This document shows positions 8,530-16,389 of a stretch of 64,000 nt of DNA, piece after piece. Origin of the DNA: Actinomycetes bacterium. Its GTDB lineage: Bacteria; Actinomycetota; Acidimicrobiia; Acidimicrobiales; RAAP-2. Below the pieces are notes generated by a model. It was not told the origin of the DNA, did no database searches, and saw only the letters and a list, made by a program, of their open reading frames with translations. Position numbers and translations under genes: made by a program. The first letter of the stretch is position 1, and every line of letters begins with the position of its first letter. Location of the stretch: assembly GCA_021798955.1 (NCBI GenBank), contig JAJZBK010000012.1:1-64000 (forward strand), given 5' to 3'.

Positions 8530-9249
8530 TCAGGTGAACGTGACGTACCCTTCCATCCAGGCGTTGGTGTTCATCGCTCCCCCCATCCCCGTCGCACCGC
8601 TCCCGCACGGAGCCGTGCACAGCCAGTGGAACGTCCCCTTCTTTGTCACGCGGAACGTGAAGGTGACGGTGACGGGGTGGGCGCTCGAGGACGCCGCGGG
8701 CACCGGCACGTTGACCAGCAACCCGGGGATGGTGAAGGTGTGGGACACCTCGTCGTTGGGCACGGCGTGCACGGGCTGCCCGTCGACCAGTTCGGTGCCC
8801 CCGGTGGTCTCCCCGAAGGTGGCATCGGCGCCCCACACCTGCCCCCACGGCGACGCCGGGGGAAGGGGTGCGGTGCCGTCGTCGTGGTTGACGATGGTGA
8901 GAACGACCGTCGCTCCGGCCGGAGCGGTGAAGCCGTCGGGCACATAACGCGGCCAACCGGGCCGACCGTCCATCTTGCCCGTCTGGATGACCAGCGTCCG
9001 GTGGACGACCACCGAGCTCGTCTCGAGCCCGTTCCGGGTCGACCCGCTGCCAGCGGCACCGGTAGACGACGAGCAGGCGGCAAGGGAGACGGCGAGGGCG
9101 ACCCCGGCCCCGAGCACGGCAGCCCGGCGGGCGAGGGGGCGACGCCACCTGGCGCCGCCGCTCCTGTTGGTCACCCGGCCGGTCCGCCAGCCGGCAGGGT
9201 CCTCCCCTGCCGGCTGACCTTCGGTTGCCTCGTACCGTTCCGGTTCCAT
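8530..9249 (-). CDS. Cupredoxin-like lipoprotein with CxxxC/Met-rich site
   Basis: A 239-aa lipoprotein. The lipobox SLAAC places the lipidated Cys at about residue 59. The beta-rich domain ends in His170 (VSHTFTIPG), Cys211 and Cys215 (LCTAPCGSG), then Met222, Met226 and Met232. The His/Cys/Cys arrangement matches a CuA-type cupredoxin, but the second His expected after the cysteines is absent and several Met residues follow instead. Metal content therefore cannot be assumed. The ATG at 9249 is preceded by a strong AAGGAGG. It is a paralogue of 9320-9964 and lies upstream of the iron-sulphur subunit in the same operon. Confidence 0.82.
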   Translation of the reverse strand: MEPERYEATEGQPAGEDPAGWRTGRVTNRSGGARWRRPLARRAAVLGAGVALAVSLAACSSSTGAAGSGSTRNGLETSSVVVHRTLVIQTGKMDGRPGWPRYVPDGFTAPAGATVVLTIVNHDDGTAPLPPASPWGQVWGADATFGETTGGTELVDGQPVHAVPNDEVSHTFTIPGLLVNVPVPAASSSAHPVTVTFTFRVTKKGTFHWLCTAPCGSGATGMGGAMNTNAWMEGYVTFT

Positions 9250-9319
9250 GCCCTTCGTCCTCCTTCGCCTACCGAGCTCTGTCGTCATGGCCGCTGGTCG
9301 CTACCGGTTCCGCGGTCGC

Positions 9320-9964
9320 TCACGCCACCGTGAGCTGGCCCTCCATGGCACCCATGGTCGCCATGGCTCCGCTCATGCCGTCGGCGCCGCTCCCGCAGGG
9401 AGCCATGCACTTCCACGTGAACGTGCCGGCCTTGCTCGCCGTAAAGGTGAAGGTGACGACCAGCGGCTGCTTCGCCCCGCTCGTCGCCGACGGTGCCGCG
9501 CTGATGGGCACGTTGATCCCGAGCTGCGGGACGGTCCACGTGTGGGACACCTGGGCTGCCGTCAGCGACGTGACGGGCTGTCCGCCCTCGGTGAGGCCGC
9601 TCACCCCGGTGGCCTTGGCGTACATGGCTGTGCTCGAGGGCAGCGGTGCCGTGCCGGTGTCGTAGTTGTAGATGGTCATGTCGACCGTCGCTCCCTTGGG
9701 AACGGTGAAGCTCGACGGCTGGTAGATGGGCCAGCCGGGGTTCGACGTCATGCCGCCCGTGAGGATGACGGAGGCCAGGTGCACGGTGACCGGCGCCGTC
9801 GACGGGGCTGCCTTGGTGCCGCTGGCGCTACTGGTGCTCGAGCAAGCGCTCAGCAGCCCGGCCGCGGCCAGCACGCCGGCCCCGAGCACAGTCCAACGCC
9901 GGGCTCGACGCGGTCGGCGGTCGGCCGGGGTCACCGCGGTGTGTCCCTCACTCGTCGTCTCCAT
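9320..9964 (-). CDS. Cupredoxin-like lipoprotein with CxxxC/Met-rich site (first gene of the cluster)
   Basis: A 214-aa lipoprotein, the paralogue of 8530-9249. The lipobox ends at Cys41 (LLSAC). Candidate ligands are His141 (VSHTWTVPQ), Cys186 and Cys190 (KCMAPCGSG), and Met197, 201, 204 and 207. No His follows the second Cys. Shared motifs with its neighbour (PGWP, GTAPLP, APCGSGA, MEG) show recent duplication. ATG 9964 is preferred over upstream TTG 9973 because an AAGGAGG lies 9 nt before it. The 224-bp gap to the kinase stop at 10189 suggests its own promoter, possibly the target of the adjacent two-component system. Confidence 0.82.
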   Translation of the reverse strand: METTSEGHTAVTPADRRPRRARRWTVLGAGVLAAAGLLSACSSTSSASGTKAAPSTAPVTVHLASVILTGGMTSNPGWPIYQPSSFTVPKGATVDMTIYNYDTGTAPLPSSTAMYAKATGVSGLTEGGQPVTSLTAAQVSHTWTVPQLGINVPISAAPSATSGAKQPLVVTFTFTASKAGTFTWKCMAPCGSGADGMSGAMATMGAMEGQLTVA

Positions 9965-10188
9965 GGCGCACAACCTCCTTGGCTCGGCGCGTCGTCCGAC
10001 GCGTCACGCTGCAGTGGTCCGGGCCCTCTACGTGGTCGACCGGTACCTTCAGCGATTGTGCGCAAGGGGCGGCCGGCCGTGCAGCGAGCTACCACCGTGG
10101 TCGACACCCGTAATTCCTCGGTACGTGCGCCTAAGCGCCGCGAGGTCGACTCGAGCCGGGGCCGAGCGGTGGCCCCGCAGCGGGAGGT

Positions 10189-11598
10189 TCAGGACCCCGA
10201 GACGGACCGGGCCACGGAGACAGTGACGGTGGTCCCCCCCTGGGGGCCGGGGCCCACCTCCAACCGAGCACCGACCGCCTCGGCCCGCTCTTCCATACCA
10301 AGCAGGCCGAGGCCTCGAGGCGCGTCGACAGCGAAGCCGGAGCCGTCGTCGGCGACGGTCACTCGGCACGCGTCCGGCGTGAAGCTCATCGTGACGTCGA
10401 CCTTGGTTGCCCCCGAGTGGCGCTCGGCGTTGCGGACCGACTCCTGCACGATCCGGAAGATGGCCAGCTCGATCGCCGAGGTCAGCCGACGCGGCGTGCC
10501 GTCCACGACGAGGGAACGGGGCGTCGTCCCGCCCGGCTCGTCGAGGAAGGCCTGGACGGCAGCGACCAGGCCGAGGTCGTCGAGGACCGGCGGCCGCAGC
10601 CCACGGGCAAGCGCCCGGAGCTCGGCGATCACCTCCAATGCTTCGCTCCGGGCGGTGCGGATCGACGCCGACACGCCGACCACGGTGCTTGTGCTCCCCC
10701 TGGCAGCTTCTTCGGCAGCGAGCAGACGTTGGTTCAGGCGGACCAACCGCTGGACCGGCTCGTCGTGGAGCTCCTGGGAGATCCGACGGCGCTCTTCCTC
10801 CTGCACCTCGACGAGGTCGCTGGCATAGGCGCGGGCATCCCGCCCCTCGCGGGTCTCGGAGGTCACGTCGTGCAGCACGACCTGGACGGCCTCGAGACCG
10901 GGGGAGCCGAGACCGGTCACCACGGTGGACTCGACTCGCAGCTCACGAGCGCTGTCCCCCACGCCCACCACCAGTCGATGCCCGGCACTACCCGACGCGG
11001 GGACCGCTGTCGGTTCGCCTCGTGCCCATCCGTCGACCTCGATGCCCAACGTGGCGACGAGCCTGCCGGTCACCCCGTCGCCGAAGAGCGACCGAGCAGC
11101 GGGGTTGGCCAGGACGATGGTGCCGGTCTCGTCGACCACCAGGGTGGGCGACACGTGGGCGTCCAGCAGGCTTCGGTAGCGATGTTCGGCTGCCTGGTGG
11201 TCAGCGTCCGCCCGCTCGGCGGCGGCACGGGCGGTCCGCTCCCGCTCGATGCGGAACCCGACGAGGACGGCAACCGCCGTGATCAGCGTCAGCTCAACGA
11301 GGTCGGCATACGGTTGACCCCGGTCGCCAGGCAGCATCAGGTCGGGCGTCCACACCACCCACGCCCACAGTGCGGTGGCCACCGACGGGCCGAGGCCGAA
11401 CGCCGCTGCGGCGTAGGCGACGGGGACGAGGAGAAGACCCACCGTCTCGGAGGCCGGAAAGGGCGTTGTGCGCAACAGCCCGGCCTGGTCCACTACCAGG
11501 TGCATCCCGGCGATGACGACCACGAGGACCTGGACCACCCAGAAGCGGACGTCTCGGAGCGGAGGGTGGCACGCGTCCCACAGGGCACGACGGATCAT
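10189..11598 (-). CDS. Membrane sensor histidine kinase paralogous to 1516-3216
   Basis: A 469-aa kinase: about four hydrophobic segments (MIRRALWDACHPPL onward), a PAS domain (RYRSLLDAHVSPTLVVDETG), HisKA_3 with His at about residue 278 (SQELHDEPVQRL), and HATPase_c (ESVRNAERHSG, DDGSGF, GLLGMEERAEA). ATG 11598 overlaps the regulator stop (ATGA), which fixes the start; the longer open frame upstream is antisense to nothing useful and out of phase with the regulator. The membrane region (ALHPP/ACHPP, then FW.VQ, and WTPDLM/WIPDLV) is clearly homologous to the kinase at the other end of the locus, so one pair arose by duplication. It lies upstream of and co-directional with the cupredoxin genes. 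Confidence 0.9.
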   Translation of the reverse strand: MIRRALWDACHPPLRDVRFWVVQVLVVVIAGMHLVVDQAGLLRTTPFPASETVGLLLVPVAYAAAAFGLGPSVATALWAWVVWTPDLMLPGDRGQPYADLVELTLITAVAVLVGFRIERERTARAAAERADADHQAAEHRYRSLLDAHVSPTLVVDETGTIVLANPAARSLFGDGVTGRLVATLGIEVDGWARGEPTAVPASGSAGHRLVVGVGDSARELRVESTVVTGLGSPGLEAVQVVLHDVTSETREGRDARAYASDLVEVQEEERRRISQELHDEPVQRLVRLNQRLLAAEEAARGSTSTVVGVSASIRTARSEALEVIAELRALARGLRPPVLDDLGLVAAVQAFLDEPGGTTPRSLVVDGTPRRLTSAIELAIFRIVQESVRNAERHSGATKVDVTMSFTPDACRVTVADDGSGFAVDAPRGLGLLGMEERAEAVGARLEVGPGPQGGTTVTVSVARSVSGS

Positions 11599-12290
11599 CC
11601 CGACGGCGACCCCGAGGCTGGCACGACCCCGTGATGAGCTGCCCACAGCGCCGCCTCGGTGCGGGAGGCGACCCCCAGCTTGGAGAGGAGCTCGGTCACA
11701 TAGCCCTCGACGGTGCGTACGTTCAGCCCGAGCTGGTCGGCGATGTGCCGGTTGGTCCACCCGGACGCCAGACAGGTCAGGACCTGCATCTCGCGAGCGG
11801 AGAACCCGGCCGGCGTCAGGGGGCCGGCCTCGACCGCCGGATGGGCGAGCAGGTGGACCAGGCTGTGGTCGAGGACGACGGCGCCTGCGGCCACCGCTCG
11901 CACCGCGCCGGCCAGTTCGTCGCTGGTCGCCGTCTTGAGCAGGTAACCGGACGCGCCCCGCGACACGGACTCAGTCACGTAGGCAGCGTCGTCGAAGGCG
12001 CTGACGATCAGGACGCGCACGCCGAGGTCGTCTTGCCCGGCACGGTCGAGGACGTCGAGGCCGCTCCCGTCAGGCAGCCGGAAGTCGACGAGCGCGACGT
12101 CCGGCTGCTCGGTGGCAAGGACGGTGGCGGCGGCGGCGACCGAGGCAGCCACGCCGACGACGGCCAGGTCGTCGTGCTGGGCGAGCAGCTCGCAGATGCC
12201 CTCCCGGACCAGGGCGTGGTCGTCGACCACGACCAGTCGGATCGTCCCCTCCGGCACCTGTCCGTCCACCGACGGCTCGCACGAGCCCAC
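11595..12290 (-). CDS. NarL/FixJ-type response regulator paralogous to 812-1519
   Basis: A 231-aa protein. The receiver domain has VVDDHALVREG, phospho-acceptor Asp at about residue 69 (VALVDFRLPDGSG) and Lys in YLLKTA. The LuxR helix-turn-helix is FSAREMQVLTCLASG followed by VRTVEGYVTELLSKLG. The GTG start at 12290 is exactly 6 nt after a TAAGGT hexamer, so the mRNA is probably leaderless. It is translationally coupled to the kinase by an ATGA overlap. It is the first gene of a long minus-strand series that runs into the cupredoxin/NrfD genes. Confidence 0.9.
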   Translation of the reverse strand: MGSCEPSVDGQVPEGTIRLVVVDDHALVREGICELLAQHDDLAVVGVAASVAAAATVLATEQPDVALVDFRLPDGSGLDVLDRAGQDDLGVRVLIVSAFDDAAYVTESVSRGASGYLLKTATSDELAGAVRAVAAGAVVLDHSLVHLLAHPAVEAGPLTPAGFSAREMQVLTCLASGWTNRHIADQLGLNVRTVEGYVTELLSKLGVASRTEAALWAAHHGVVPASGSPSG

Positions 12291-12296
12291 GCCGGC

Positions 12297-12302
12297 ACCT
12301 TA
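12297..12302 (-). promoter_or_regulatory. Putative -10 element, leaderless response-regulator mRNA
   Basis: On the minus strand TAAGGT is followed by six bases and then the GTG start at 12290. This spacing puts the transcription start at or next to the start codon. No convincing -35 hexamer was identified. Confidence 0.6.
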
Positions 12303-12544
12303 TGCCTGGTCGGGGTGGTCGGGGAGCGAGGAATCACGGAAATCCCTCCCGAGATCCCACGGTTTTCACGCTGCCGGTGGCGACACGATCAGTCGATGAT
12401 GGGCCATGAGGGACGAGGCGGTCGGTGCGCTCACCGCATCGACACCCGGGGTTTCCCACGGCCACGTCCGAGCGGCGGTGCCGCCGGGTGGCTCGACGCT
12501 CCGCCCGACACGGAACGCCCGATCGGCGAGAGGACAGGTGCACC

Positions 12545-12811
12545 ATGGCATGGCTGACAGCAATCGCGCTCGGCATCGCCGCCCTGTCGCTCGTCGTCGT
12601 CGCCGCCGAGTGGGCCGTCGTCGGGGTCGTCGCGGTGGCTTCCGTCGCCCATCGCCTGGTGCGGAGCCGCAGGGACCCCGCCAGTCCTCGCAACCTGGCT
12701 CGTTCGATGCACCCCGACGACATCGCCGAGCTGCGCGACCGCTTCTCCGACCTGCTGGCCGAGCCGCCGTCGCACGCAGAGCCCGCTCCCCCCTGGCCGG
12801 CGGCGTCGTAA
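12545..12811 (+). CDS. Small single-pass membrane protein
   Basis: An 88-aa protein with an N-terminal hydrophobic helix (about residues 3-35, rich in Val and Ala) and a charged cytoplasmic tail containing SRRDPASPRNLARSMHPDD and a short amphipathic segment (IAELRDRFSDLLAE). ATG 12545 is preceded by a purine-rich gagaggac. I do not recognise the family. It stands alone between the minus-strand regulator and the minus-strand MMPL exporter. The 254-bp gap before it contains the leaderless promoter of the regulator and nothing else I can identify. Confidence 0.6.
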   Translation: MAWLTAIALGIAALSLVVVAAEWAVVGVVAVASVAHRLVRSRRDPASPRNLARSMHPDDIAELRDRFSDLLAEPPSHAEPAPPWPAAS

Positions 12812-12861
12812 CGACCCCCGAGGGCTCGCTTGGGGTGGGCTCGGCAAGCCGGTTGGCGTCC

Positions 12862-15033
12862 TCAGGGAACCTCCGCCGCTCCCACCACGCCGCCGCGCGC
12901 GGGATCTGACGACGGCAGGGGTGTCGCTCCCGCGGAGCGAGGGACGGTGCGCTGGCGGTGCCCGGGCCACCAGGCGCGCTCGCCGACGAGTGCCGTTACC
13001 GAAGGTGTGAGGAACATCGCCATCACGAAAGCGGCCGCCGCGATGCCGAAGGAGATGGCGAAGCCCATCTGGCTGAGCGTGGAGCCCCCGGCCAGGATGA
13101 GGGAGGCGAACGTCCCCGCCAGGATGAGCCCGGCCGAGGCGATGGTAGGCCCGGCGTGGCGGACCGCCAGAGCGGCGGCGTCGTGGGGGCCACGCCCCTC
13201 GGCCGCCTCCTCGCGCAGGCGCGACACCATCAGGATGTTGTAGTCGGTGCCGAGCGCCACCACGAAGAGGTACATGACGATCGGCAGGATGAAGGTGAGC
13301 CCGCTGCTGCCGCCCACGTGCTCGAAGACGTCCACGGCGGCACCCAGCGTGGCGGCAAACCCCAGGCCTACCGCTGCCATCAGGTACCACGGCGCCACGA
13401 CGCTGCGTAGGAGTAGCCCGAGGATGACGAGGATGAGCGCGGCTGCCACCGGGAAGACGACGGCGTAGTCGTGGTCCATGGCCTTCTGCAGGTCGACATA
13501 GACGGAGGTGATGCCCCCGATGAGCGCCCGACTGCCGGGGGGTGTGGCGTCGGCCGCCCGCTGGAGCGGACCGCGCACGGTGTCCATGGCGGCGTTCGAC
13601 TGACCGGGATGGTCGAGGACCACCTCGAAGTCCGCCACGGTCCGCCCCTCGGCGACCTGAGGCGGAGCCACCTCGGCGACACCAGGCACGGCGGCAAGCC
13701 GGGTGCGGTACGAGGCCAGGGAGCCCGGGGAGAGTGGCCGGTTGGTCGTCGACTCGAGGAAGACGTCGGTCGGCTCGGTGGCACCGGCAGGGAAGCCCTT
13801 CAGGAGCACGGCGTCGAAGACGGCCGACTGGCTCTGCGTGCTCGAACCCGAGTTCAGGTCGAAGGTGGGCCGGAACCCCAGGGCCCCCACGGCCAGCACC
13901 AGCAGCACGCCGCCGCTCACCAGGGCGAACCGACCGGGGTGTCGCCCGAGGGCACCGCCGAGGGCGGCGAAGCGTGCGCTCTCCGGCTCACGCTTCCACG
14001 CTGCCGACGGCCAGAAGACCTTCGTCCCGAGCAACGAGACCACTGCCGGCACGAGGGTCAGGCCGGCGACGAGGGTGGTCGCCACGGCGATGGCGAGAGC
14101 CGGCCCGAGCGAGCGGAAGAGGCTGAGGCTCGACAGGGTCAGAGCGAGGAAAGCGATGATGACAGCGCCCGCCGCGGTGGCGATGGCGGGTCCGACGCGC
14201 CCGACCGCGCTGACCATGGCCTCCTTGGCATCCTCGCCGGTGCGGAGTCGTTCGCGGTAGCGGAAGAGCAGGAAGAGGACGTAGTCGGTGCCCACTCCGA
14301 AGAGCACCACGATGAGCATCGCCGTCACGGTGCTGTCGATCTGGAGGCCGAACGCCTCGCTCGCCGAGGCGATCAGCCCGGTGGCCATCTGCGAGACGAC
14401 GCCGATCACCACGATCGGCAACAGGGCGATGACAGGGCTTCGGAAGATCACGAGCAGCAGCACCAGGATCAGCCCGATCGTCGCCCCGGCGACCACCTTG
14501 TTGGCGCGCTGCCCGGCCTTCTGCTGGTCGACGAACTGTGCGGCGGTGCCCGTCACGCCGGCTCGCAGGCCGGTGCCGGCCGTGAGCACTGCGAGGTCGG
14601 AGCGCAGCGTCCGGATGGCGTCGACTTGCCGGGTGCTCAGTTGGCCAGCAGCGTTCGGCATCTCGATGCCGATGGTCTGCACCAATCGGTTGGGCGACGT
14701 CGGACCGTTCTCCACGGCGGCGATCGTCGGGAGGTGGCGGGCGGCCAGCGCTGTGCCGATGGCGTCCACCCGGGCCGCGTCGGCGGCGGTGAGCGGCCGG
14801 CCGTCGGCCCGTTCGACGACCACGATCGCCGCCGGCGCAGCCGCCTTCGGGAAGGCCCGCTTCTGCAATTGCTGCGCCTCCACCGACTGGTAGTGGGACG
14901 GCAGGAACGAGGCTTCGTTGGTGGTGGTGGCCAGCTTGGGTGCCAGGCCGATCACAACGACGGCAGCGAGCGCCCACAACCCGATCACTCGCCACGGGTG
15001 CCTCACGACCCCGCGACCCAGACCCACGAACAT
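12862..15033 (-). CDS. MMPL/RND-family membrane transporter
   Basis: A 723-aa exporter of the mycobacterial MmpL superfamily. The topology is one helix, a large external loop, a five- to six-helix block, a second loop and a second block. Conserved signatures are GVGTDYVLFLLFRYRERLRTG and the repeat equivalent ALGTDYNILMVSRLREEA. The paired Asp-Tyr residues in the fourth and tenth helices are the proton-relay sites of this family. The substrate is probably a lipid or hydrophobic compound. ATG 15033 is preferred over the upstream in-frame start at 15150 because a ggaggga precedes it and a promoter lies upstream. It is divergent from a TetR gene with overlapping promoters, so that regulator very likely represses it. 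Confidence 0.9.
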   Translation of the reverse strand: MFVGLGRGVVRHPWRVIGLWALAAVVVIGLAPKLATTTNEASFLPSHYQSVEAQQLQKRAFPKAAAPAAIVVVERADGRPLTAADAARVDAIGTALAARHLPTIAAVENGPTSPNRLVQTIGIEMPNAAGQLSTRQVDAIRTLRSDLAVLTAGTGLRAGVTGTAAQFVDQQKAGQRANKVVAGATIGLILVLLLVIFRSPVIALLPIVVIGVVSQMATGLIASASEAFGLQIDSTVTAMLIVVLFGVGTDYVLFLLFRYRERLRTGEDAKEAMVSAVGRVGPAIATAAGAVIIAFLALTLSSLSLFRSLGPALAIAVATTLVAGLTLVPAVVSLLGTKVFWPSAAWKREPESARFAALGGALGRHPGRFALVSGGVLLVLAVGALGFRPTFDLNSGSSTQSQSAVFDAVLLKGFPAGATEPTDVFLESTTNRPLSPGSLASYRTRLAAVPGVAEVAPPQVAEGRTVADFEVVLDHPGQSNAAMDTVRGPLQRAADATPPGSRALIGGITSVYVDLQKAMDHDYAVVFPVAAALILVILGLLLRSVVAPWYLMAAVGLGFAATLGAAVDVFEHVGGSSGLTFILPIVMYLFVVALGTDYNILMVSRLREEAAEGRGPHDAAALAVRHAGPTIASAGLILAGTFASLILAGGSTLSQMGFAISFGIAAAAFVMAMFLTPSVTALVGERAWWPGHRQRTVPRSAGATPLPSSDPARGGVVGAAEVP

Positions 15034-15121
15034 CGACGGTGGCTCCCTCCAGACGGTGCGCCGCGCCACCGTGCGGCGGAGCGACAGGCGACGACGGGCG
15101 GCTGCTGCCCGGTAGGGGCCG

Positions 15122-15150
15122 ACCGTAGGAGCTTGCTTGTCGCCCGTCAA
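15122..15150 (-). promoter_or_regulatory. Promoter of the MMPL transporter
   Basis: On the minus strand, a -35 TTGACG (15150-15145), a 17-nt spacer and a -10 TACGGT (15127-15122). The leader to ATG 15033 is about 80 nt. It overlaps the divergent TetR promoter and the palindrome 15137-15150. Confidence 0.7.
15137..15150. promoter_or_regulatory. Putative TetR operator
   Basis: An imperfect 14-bp palindrome TTGnCGnnCGnCAA that exactly spans both divergent -35 hexamers. A dimer bound here would shut both promoters, which is the usual TetR autoregulation arrangement. Confidence 0.6.
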
Positions 15151-15165
15151 GTCAGGTGCTACCGT
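15137..15165 (+). promoter_or_regulatory. Promoter of the TetR gene
   Basis: On the plus strand, a -35 TTGTCG (15137-15142), a 17-nt spacer and a -10 TACCGT (15160-15165). The leader to GTG 15228 is about 55 nt. Confidence 0.65.
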
Positions 15166-15227
15166 CGGGACGCCTCGCCGGAGGCCGACCGGACCGACGA
15201 CGCTGGCACGTGTGGCGAGGAGGTGCC

Positions 15228-15809
15228 GTGGTCATCGGAGCGGTGTCGGAGCGGGACACAGGGGAGGCAACCCGGGCGCGGATCGTCGAGGTGGCCCTCG
15301 AGCTGATCGCCGATCGCGGCTTCGCGGCGACGACGACACGCGAGATCTCGGAACGCCTGGGGTTCACCAAGGCAGCGCTCTACTACCACTTCCGGACCAA
15401 GGACGACCTGTTGGCCGCCATCGTCGCCCCGGCCATGTCCGAGCTCGAGGCCCTGGTGGAGCACGTAGGGCCGGTCACCGAGCCGACCGTCCGCTGCTCG
15501 GTGCTGGCCGGGTACGTAGACCTGGTGGCCGGGCACGCCGACCTCGTGCGAGTCCTCTCCGCCGACCCCGCCGTGCGCCACTCCCCTGCCCTTGCCGGCG
15601 CCATGCCCCTCTACGAGCGCCTAGCCCGGCTCCTCGCCGGAGCCGAGGCTCCCGGCACGACGGACCGGGTCCGGGTCCGGGCCGCCCTGGGTGCCGTCCA
15701 TGCTGCCCTCGAGCACGCCGAGCCCGACGAGGACCCGGCGGTCGTCCGGTCGGCGACGCTGGCCGCGGCGTGCGGTGCCCTCGGGGTGCCCGTGCCAAAA
15801 GCTGGGTGA
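15228..15809 (+). CDS. TetR-family regulator of the MMPL transporter
   Basis: A 193-aa protein. The N-terminal helix-turn-helix is canonical (ARIVEVALELIADRGFAATTT, then ISERLGFTKAALYYHFRTKDDLLAA). The C-terminal ligand domain is divergent, as expected. GTG 15228 is chosen because AGGAGG lies four bases upstream; GTG 15243 is the alternative and removes five residues. Divergent to the MMPL exporter with shared operator-like DNA. It converges with apt on the far side. Confidence 0.87.
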   Translation: MVIGAVSERDTGEATRARIVEVALELIADRGFAATTTREISERLGFTKAALYYHFRTKDDLLAAIVAPAMSELEALVEHVGPVTEPTVRCSVLAGYVDLVAGHADLVRVLSADPAVRHSPALAGAMPLYERLARLLAGAEAPGTTDRVRVRAALGAVHAALEHAEPDEDPAVVRSATLAAACGALGVPVPKAG

Positions 15810-15876
15810 CCGCCCCACCCGAGCCCGTTCTGCCGAGCCCGTTCTGCCCGCTGTGGGTGCGGGCACGACCGGCCGA

Positions 15877-16389
15877 TCAGCCCGCCAGGAGGGCGTGGAC
15901 GTCCACCCCCTCGAGCTGCCTGCGCCCGCGGAGCGCGGCGATCTCGAGCAGGACGGCGATCCCCACCAGGTCGGCACCGGTACGCCGGACCAGCTGAGCG
16001 GCGGCGGCGGCGGTACCACCCGTGGCCAGCACGTCGTCGACGACGAGCACGCGCCGCCCGCGCTCCAAGGCATCCACGTGGACCTCGAGCTCCGAGGTGC
16101 CGTACTCGAGCGTGTAGCCCTCCGACAGCGTGTCGAACGGGAGCTTGCCCGCCTTGCGCAACGGCACGAACCCGGCCCCCAGAGCCACCGCTACCGGTGC
16201 TCCGAGGATGAACCCGCGCGCTTCGATGGCGGCGACGACGTCGACTCGTCCGACGAACGGCTCGCCCAAGGCGGCAACGGCATCAGCCAGCGCCTGGGCG
16301 CTCTGGAGCACTGGCGTGATGTCCTTGAAGACGATCCCCGGCGACGGGTAGTCGGGGATCTCCCGCACCAGGTCAGCGAGCGCGGTCAT
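15877..16389 (-). CDS. apt: Adenine phosphoribosyltransferase
   Basis: A 170-aa cytosolic enzyme that condenses adenine with PRPP to give AMP (purine salvage). The family hallmarks are present: IPDYPSPGIVFKDITP near the N-terminus, AIEARGFILGAP, and the PRPP-binding loop VLVVDDVLATGGTAAAA. Length is normal. ATG 16389 overlaps the stop of the DsbA-like gene (ATGA), so the two are translationally coupled although functionally unrelated. Confidence 0.95.
   Translation of the reverse strand: MTALADLVREIPDYPSPGIVFKDITPVLQSAQALADAVAALGEPFVGRVDVVAAIEARGFILGAPVAVALGAGFVPLRKAGKLPFDTLSEGYTLEYGTSELEVHVDALERGRRVLVVDDVLATGGTAAAAAQLVRRTGADLVGIAVLLEIAALRGRRQLEGVDVHALLAG

Noticed and set aside
13471-15306. 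Long plus-strand frame opposite the MMPL gene
   Set aside because: Arg/Gly/His-rich shadow; the MMPL frame has clear family motifs, and the promoters agree with it.
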